From positions 1 through 8,090 of the forward strand of contig CALAVC010000049.1 of assembly GCA_937892095.1 (NCBI GenBank): a stretch of DNA of 8,090 bases, written 5' to 3'. This document shows positions 6,112 through 8,090 of this stretch, one piece after another. The notes beneath the pieces were generated by a model. The model searched no databases. It had not been told where the DNA came from and saw nothing but the letters and a program-made list of their open reading frames with translations. The stretch's first letter is position 1. Every line of letters begins with the position of its first letter. The position numbers were made by a program, and so were the translations under genes. The DNA is from an uncultured Bacteroidales bacterium. Its GTDB lineage: Bacteria; Bacteroidota; Bacteroidia; Bacteroidales; Marinilabiliaceae.

Positions 6112-7524
6112 ATGAAAACATATAATGGTGCCGTAATGCTGATGGCGCTCGGTAGTTTGTCGGCTGTGGAGGCTCGTGCGCAAGCTACACCCGAAAGACC
6201 GAATATTGTCTTTATACTTGCCGATGATATGGGCTATGGAGACCTATCGTGCTATGGCAATAAATATATCAAGACTCCAAACATAGACCGCTTGGCAGCT
6301 ACGGGCACTCGATTTGAGCAAGCCTATGCAGGTAGTGGCATTAGTTCGCCAAGTCGCTGCTCGCTAATGACGGGCAAGCACTCGGGTAATAGTCGAATTC
6401 GCGACAATCAGTGTTATGCTGGTGGCATGGTTGGCCTGAAGATTAACCCGAAAGGCGACACGACGTATGTGCGCAGAGCCAATCTGTTGCCCGAAGATAC
6501 GACGATTGCAACAGTGCTGAGTGCGGCAGGCTATCGTACGTGCCTTGTCAATAAGTGGCATTTGGACGGTTACGATCCAGGCTCATCGCCCAATCATAGG
6601 GGCTTTGACGAATTCTATGGGTGGACGATAAGCACGGTGCATAGCAATTCGCCGTACTACTATCCCTATTATCGTTTTCATGGCGACACGCTTATTAATG
6701 TCCGCGAGAACTCTAACGATGCTCACGTGCGTCACAATACGGAGATTTCGACCGACGACGCCATTGAGTTTATTCATCGCAATAAGAGTAATCCGTTCTT
6801 CCTCTATTTGGCCTACGACTGTCCGCACGAGCCCTACATAATAGACAATGTGTCGTGGTATGAGGGACAAGAAGATTGGCCCATTGACGTGAAGCGCTAT
6901 GCGTCGCTCGTAACTCACATGGACGCTCAGATTGGACGAGTGTTGGGCGCGTTGGACAACTTAGGCTTGCGCGAAAATACGCTTGTCATTTTTGCGTCCG
7001 ATAATGGAGTTGCCGTCATGGCACCACGCGAAGAACTTGGTAGTGACGCAGGCCTGAAGGGGCGCAAAGGTCAACTCTATGAGGGAGGCATACGTGTGCC
7101 ACTCATAGTCAATCAGCCAGGGCGAGTGCCTGTGCGCAGCGTTGAAAACTTGGTCTACTTCCCCGACTTCATGCCGACGCTTGCAGCCATTGCCGATGGC
7201 GAAAAGCACCTTCCGCAAGGCATTGACGGCATGGATGTCTCGCCACTTTTCTTTGGCAAAAATATCGATACTAATAGCCGTTACCTGTATTGGGAGTTTC
7301 CCGGAAAGCAACGTGCTATACGTCATGGCGACTGGAAGTGCGTAACCATTAACGTAAAGAAAAATGCTCCGCTTGAGCTCTACAACATTCGCAAAGACCC
7401 GACTGAGAGCAACGACTTGGCATCTAAGAATCCGAAGATGGTCGAAGAACTCGACGAAATAATGCACCAGATGCACCAGCCTTCGGTCAACTACCCAATC
7501 CCCGAAGATAAACTGAAAAAATAG
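6112..7524 (+). CDS. Secreted Ser-type sulfatase (family S1 arylsulfatase)
   Basis: A 470-residue exported enzyme that should hydrolyse sulfate esters, probably from sulfated glycans. Residues 1 to about 25 are a Sec signal peptide (MKTYNGAVMLMALGSL... ending ARAQA); no lipobox Cys is present. The metal site is NIVFILADDMGYGD (31-44; Asp38, Asp39) with FASDNG (294-299; Asp297, Asn298). The maturation motif is S78-S-P-S-R82 followed by CSLMTGK, so the formylglycine would come from Ser78; such Ser-type enzymes need an anaerobic maturase (anSME). Other active-site parts are KWHL (148-151), CPHEPY (237-242; His239) and GRKGQLYEGGIRVP (317-330; Lys319). The usual GKWHLG and TGR are NKWHLDG and TGK here. 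The length fits S1 sulfatases. The start ATG 6112 lies downstream of a promoter-like element. The substrate and S1 subfamily cannot be set by eye. dnaE follows by 6 bases. Confidence 0.93.
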   Translation: MKTYNGAVMLMALGSLSAVEARAQATPERPNIVFILADDMGYGDLSCYGNKYIKTPNIDRLAATGTRFEQAYAGSGISSPSRCSLMTGKHSGNSRIRDNQCYAGGMVGLKINPKGDTTYVRRANLLPEDTTIATVLSAAGYRTCLVNKWHLDGYDPGSSPNHRGFDEFYGWTISTVHSNSPYYYPYYRFHGDTLINVRENSNDAHVRHNTEISTDDAIEFIHRNKSNPFFLYLAYDCPHEPYIIDNVSWYEGQEDWPIDVKRYASLVTHMDAQIGRVLGALDNLGLRENTLVIFASDNGVAVMAPREELGSDAGLKGRKGQLYEGGIRVPLIVNQPGRVPVRSVENLVYFPDFMPTLAAIADGEKHLPQGIDGMDVSPLFFGKNIDTNSRYLYWEFPGKQRAIRHGDWKCVTINVKKNAPLELYNIRKDPTESNDLASKNPKMVEELDEIMHQMHQPSVNYPIPEDKLKK

Positions 7525-7530
7525 GTCGGC

Positions 7531-8090
7531 ATGTCGCAACAATTTACACACCTACACGTCCACTCGCACTATTCTGTGCTGGACGGCATGAGCAAAGTGC
7601 CTGACATCGTGGACAAATGCATAGCCAACGGCATGTATTCGGTGGCACTGACCGACCACGGTGTCATGTATGGCATGAAAGAGTTTGCCGACTATGTTGG
7701 CAAAGTTAATGGGAAAACCAAGAGTGCCATAAAAGAGCAAGAGGCAATCTTGTCGGACGCCGAACGCTCGGAGGCCGACAAACAGACAGCACAGGCCGAA
7801 ATTGATAAGCTACGAGCAAAAATTTTTAAGCCTATATATGGTGTTGAGGCCTACTGCGCACGTCGTAGGCTGACCGATAAAGACGGTTCTATTAGGGCCA
7901 CCGACCCAGAGACTGGTCGCGAGTCGGTTCTTGACCGATCGGGTTGGCACCTTATCTTGCTTGCCAAGAACAAAGAGGGCTACAAGAGCTTGTGTAAACT
8001 TGTGTCGGTGTCGTGGATTGATGGTTTTTATGGCAAGCCACGTATCGATAAAGACCTCATTGCTAAGTATCATGAGGGTGTTATTTGTTG
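7531..8090 (+). CDS. dnaE: DNA polymerase III alpha subunit, N-terminal PHP domain (3' end outside window)
   Basis: The frame opens at ATG 7531 and runs past the window end; 186 complete codons are visible. DnaE is the replicative polymerase, and this part is its N-terminal PHP domain. FTHLHVHSHYSVLDG (5-19) carries the metal-binding His9-x-His11, and ALTDHGVMYGMKEF (39-52) carries Asp42-His43; IYGVEAYCARR (102-112) supplies Glu106. E. coli DnaE, by contrast, has degenerate residues at several of these places (HLRVHS, TDFTN). WHLILLAKNKEGYKSLCKLVS (from about residue 150) and KYHEGVIC are typical of the family. Residues about 60-98, between the TDHG strand and KPIYGVE, form a charged Glu/Lys/Ala-rich helix-like insertion. 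The start codon has no Shine-Dalgarno. The gene begins 6 bases after the sulfatase stop and no separate promoter is seen, so it may be read through from the sulfatase. Confidence 0.95.
   Translation, partial: MSQQFTHLHVHSHYSVLDGMSKVPDIVDKCIANGMYSVALTDHGVMYGMKEFADYVGKVNGKTKSAIKEQEAILSDAERSEADKQTAQAEIDKLRAKIFKPIYGVEAYCARRRLTDKDGSIRATDPETGRESVLDRSGWHLILLAKNKEGYKSLCKLVSVSWIDGFYGKPRIDKDLIAKYHEGVIC

Noticed and set aside
6961..7551. Minus-strand open frame of 196 codons over the sulfatase
   Set aside because: It lies wholly antisense to a well-supported sulfatase gene, shows no domain, and its composition is what the reverse strand of that gene would give.

Overview
The window looks like chromosome from a member of the Bacteroidota, most likely order Bacteroidales. 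The grounds are: promoter elements of the Bacteroides type (TAnnTTTG) instead of E. coli -35/-10 boxes, no Shine-Dalgarno sequences at gene starts, an A-tract just upstream of one start codon, a Ser-type secreted sulfatase, a radical SAM protein of a kind I recall as common in Bacteroidales, and a DnaE with an intact PHP metal site. No RNA gene, insertion sequence, CRISPR array or phage gene was found. Genus cannot be set from the sequence alone.

Layout. Plus strand, left (2-1217): the 3' end of a probable outer-membrane beta-barrel protein, then a small radical SAM protein of unknown function. Minus strand, centre (5941 down to 1214): a tightly packed four-gene unit read as carA (carbamoyl-phosphate synthase small subunit), then a small single-pass membrane protein with a long polar tail, then a secreted clan GH-A-like glycoside hydrolase with an apparent domain insertion, then a GT4 glycosyltransferase of the WbaZ mannosyltransferase type. 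Plus strand, right (6112-8090): a secreted Ser-type sulfatase and, 6 bases after its stop, the beginning of dnaE (DNA polymerase III alpha), which is cut by the window end.

How the parts fit. carA and the sulfatase are divergent and share a 170-base intergenic region holding a promoter candidate for each direction. The minus-strand unit mixes a housekeeping gene (carA, without carB beside it) with genes that look like surface polysaccharide metabolism. The hydrolase start codon overlaps the preceding stop (TAATG), so coupled translation is likely. The unit converges on the radical SAM gene with stop codons overlapping by 4 bases. A hairpin plus U-tract that would terminate the minus-strand transcript lies inside the 3' end of the radical SAM coding sequence.

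The items most worth a second look are the hydrolase whose GATase-like domain seems inserted between the nucleophile strand and the last strand of the barrel, the terminator embedded in an opposing gene, and the hydrolase/WbaZ-type transferase/small membrane protein trio as a possible exopolysaccharide module. I do not see a clear, fully novel multi-gene system.
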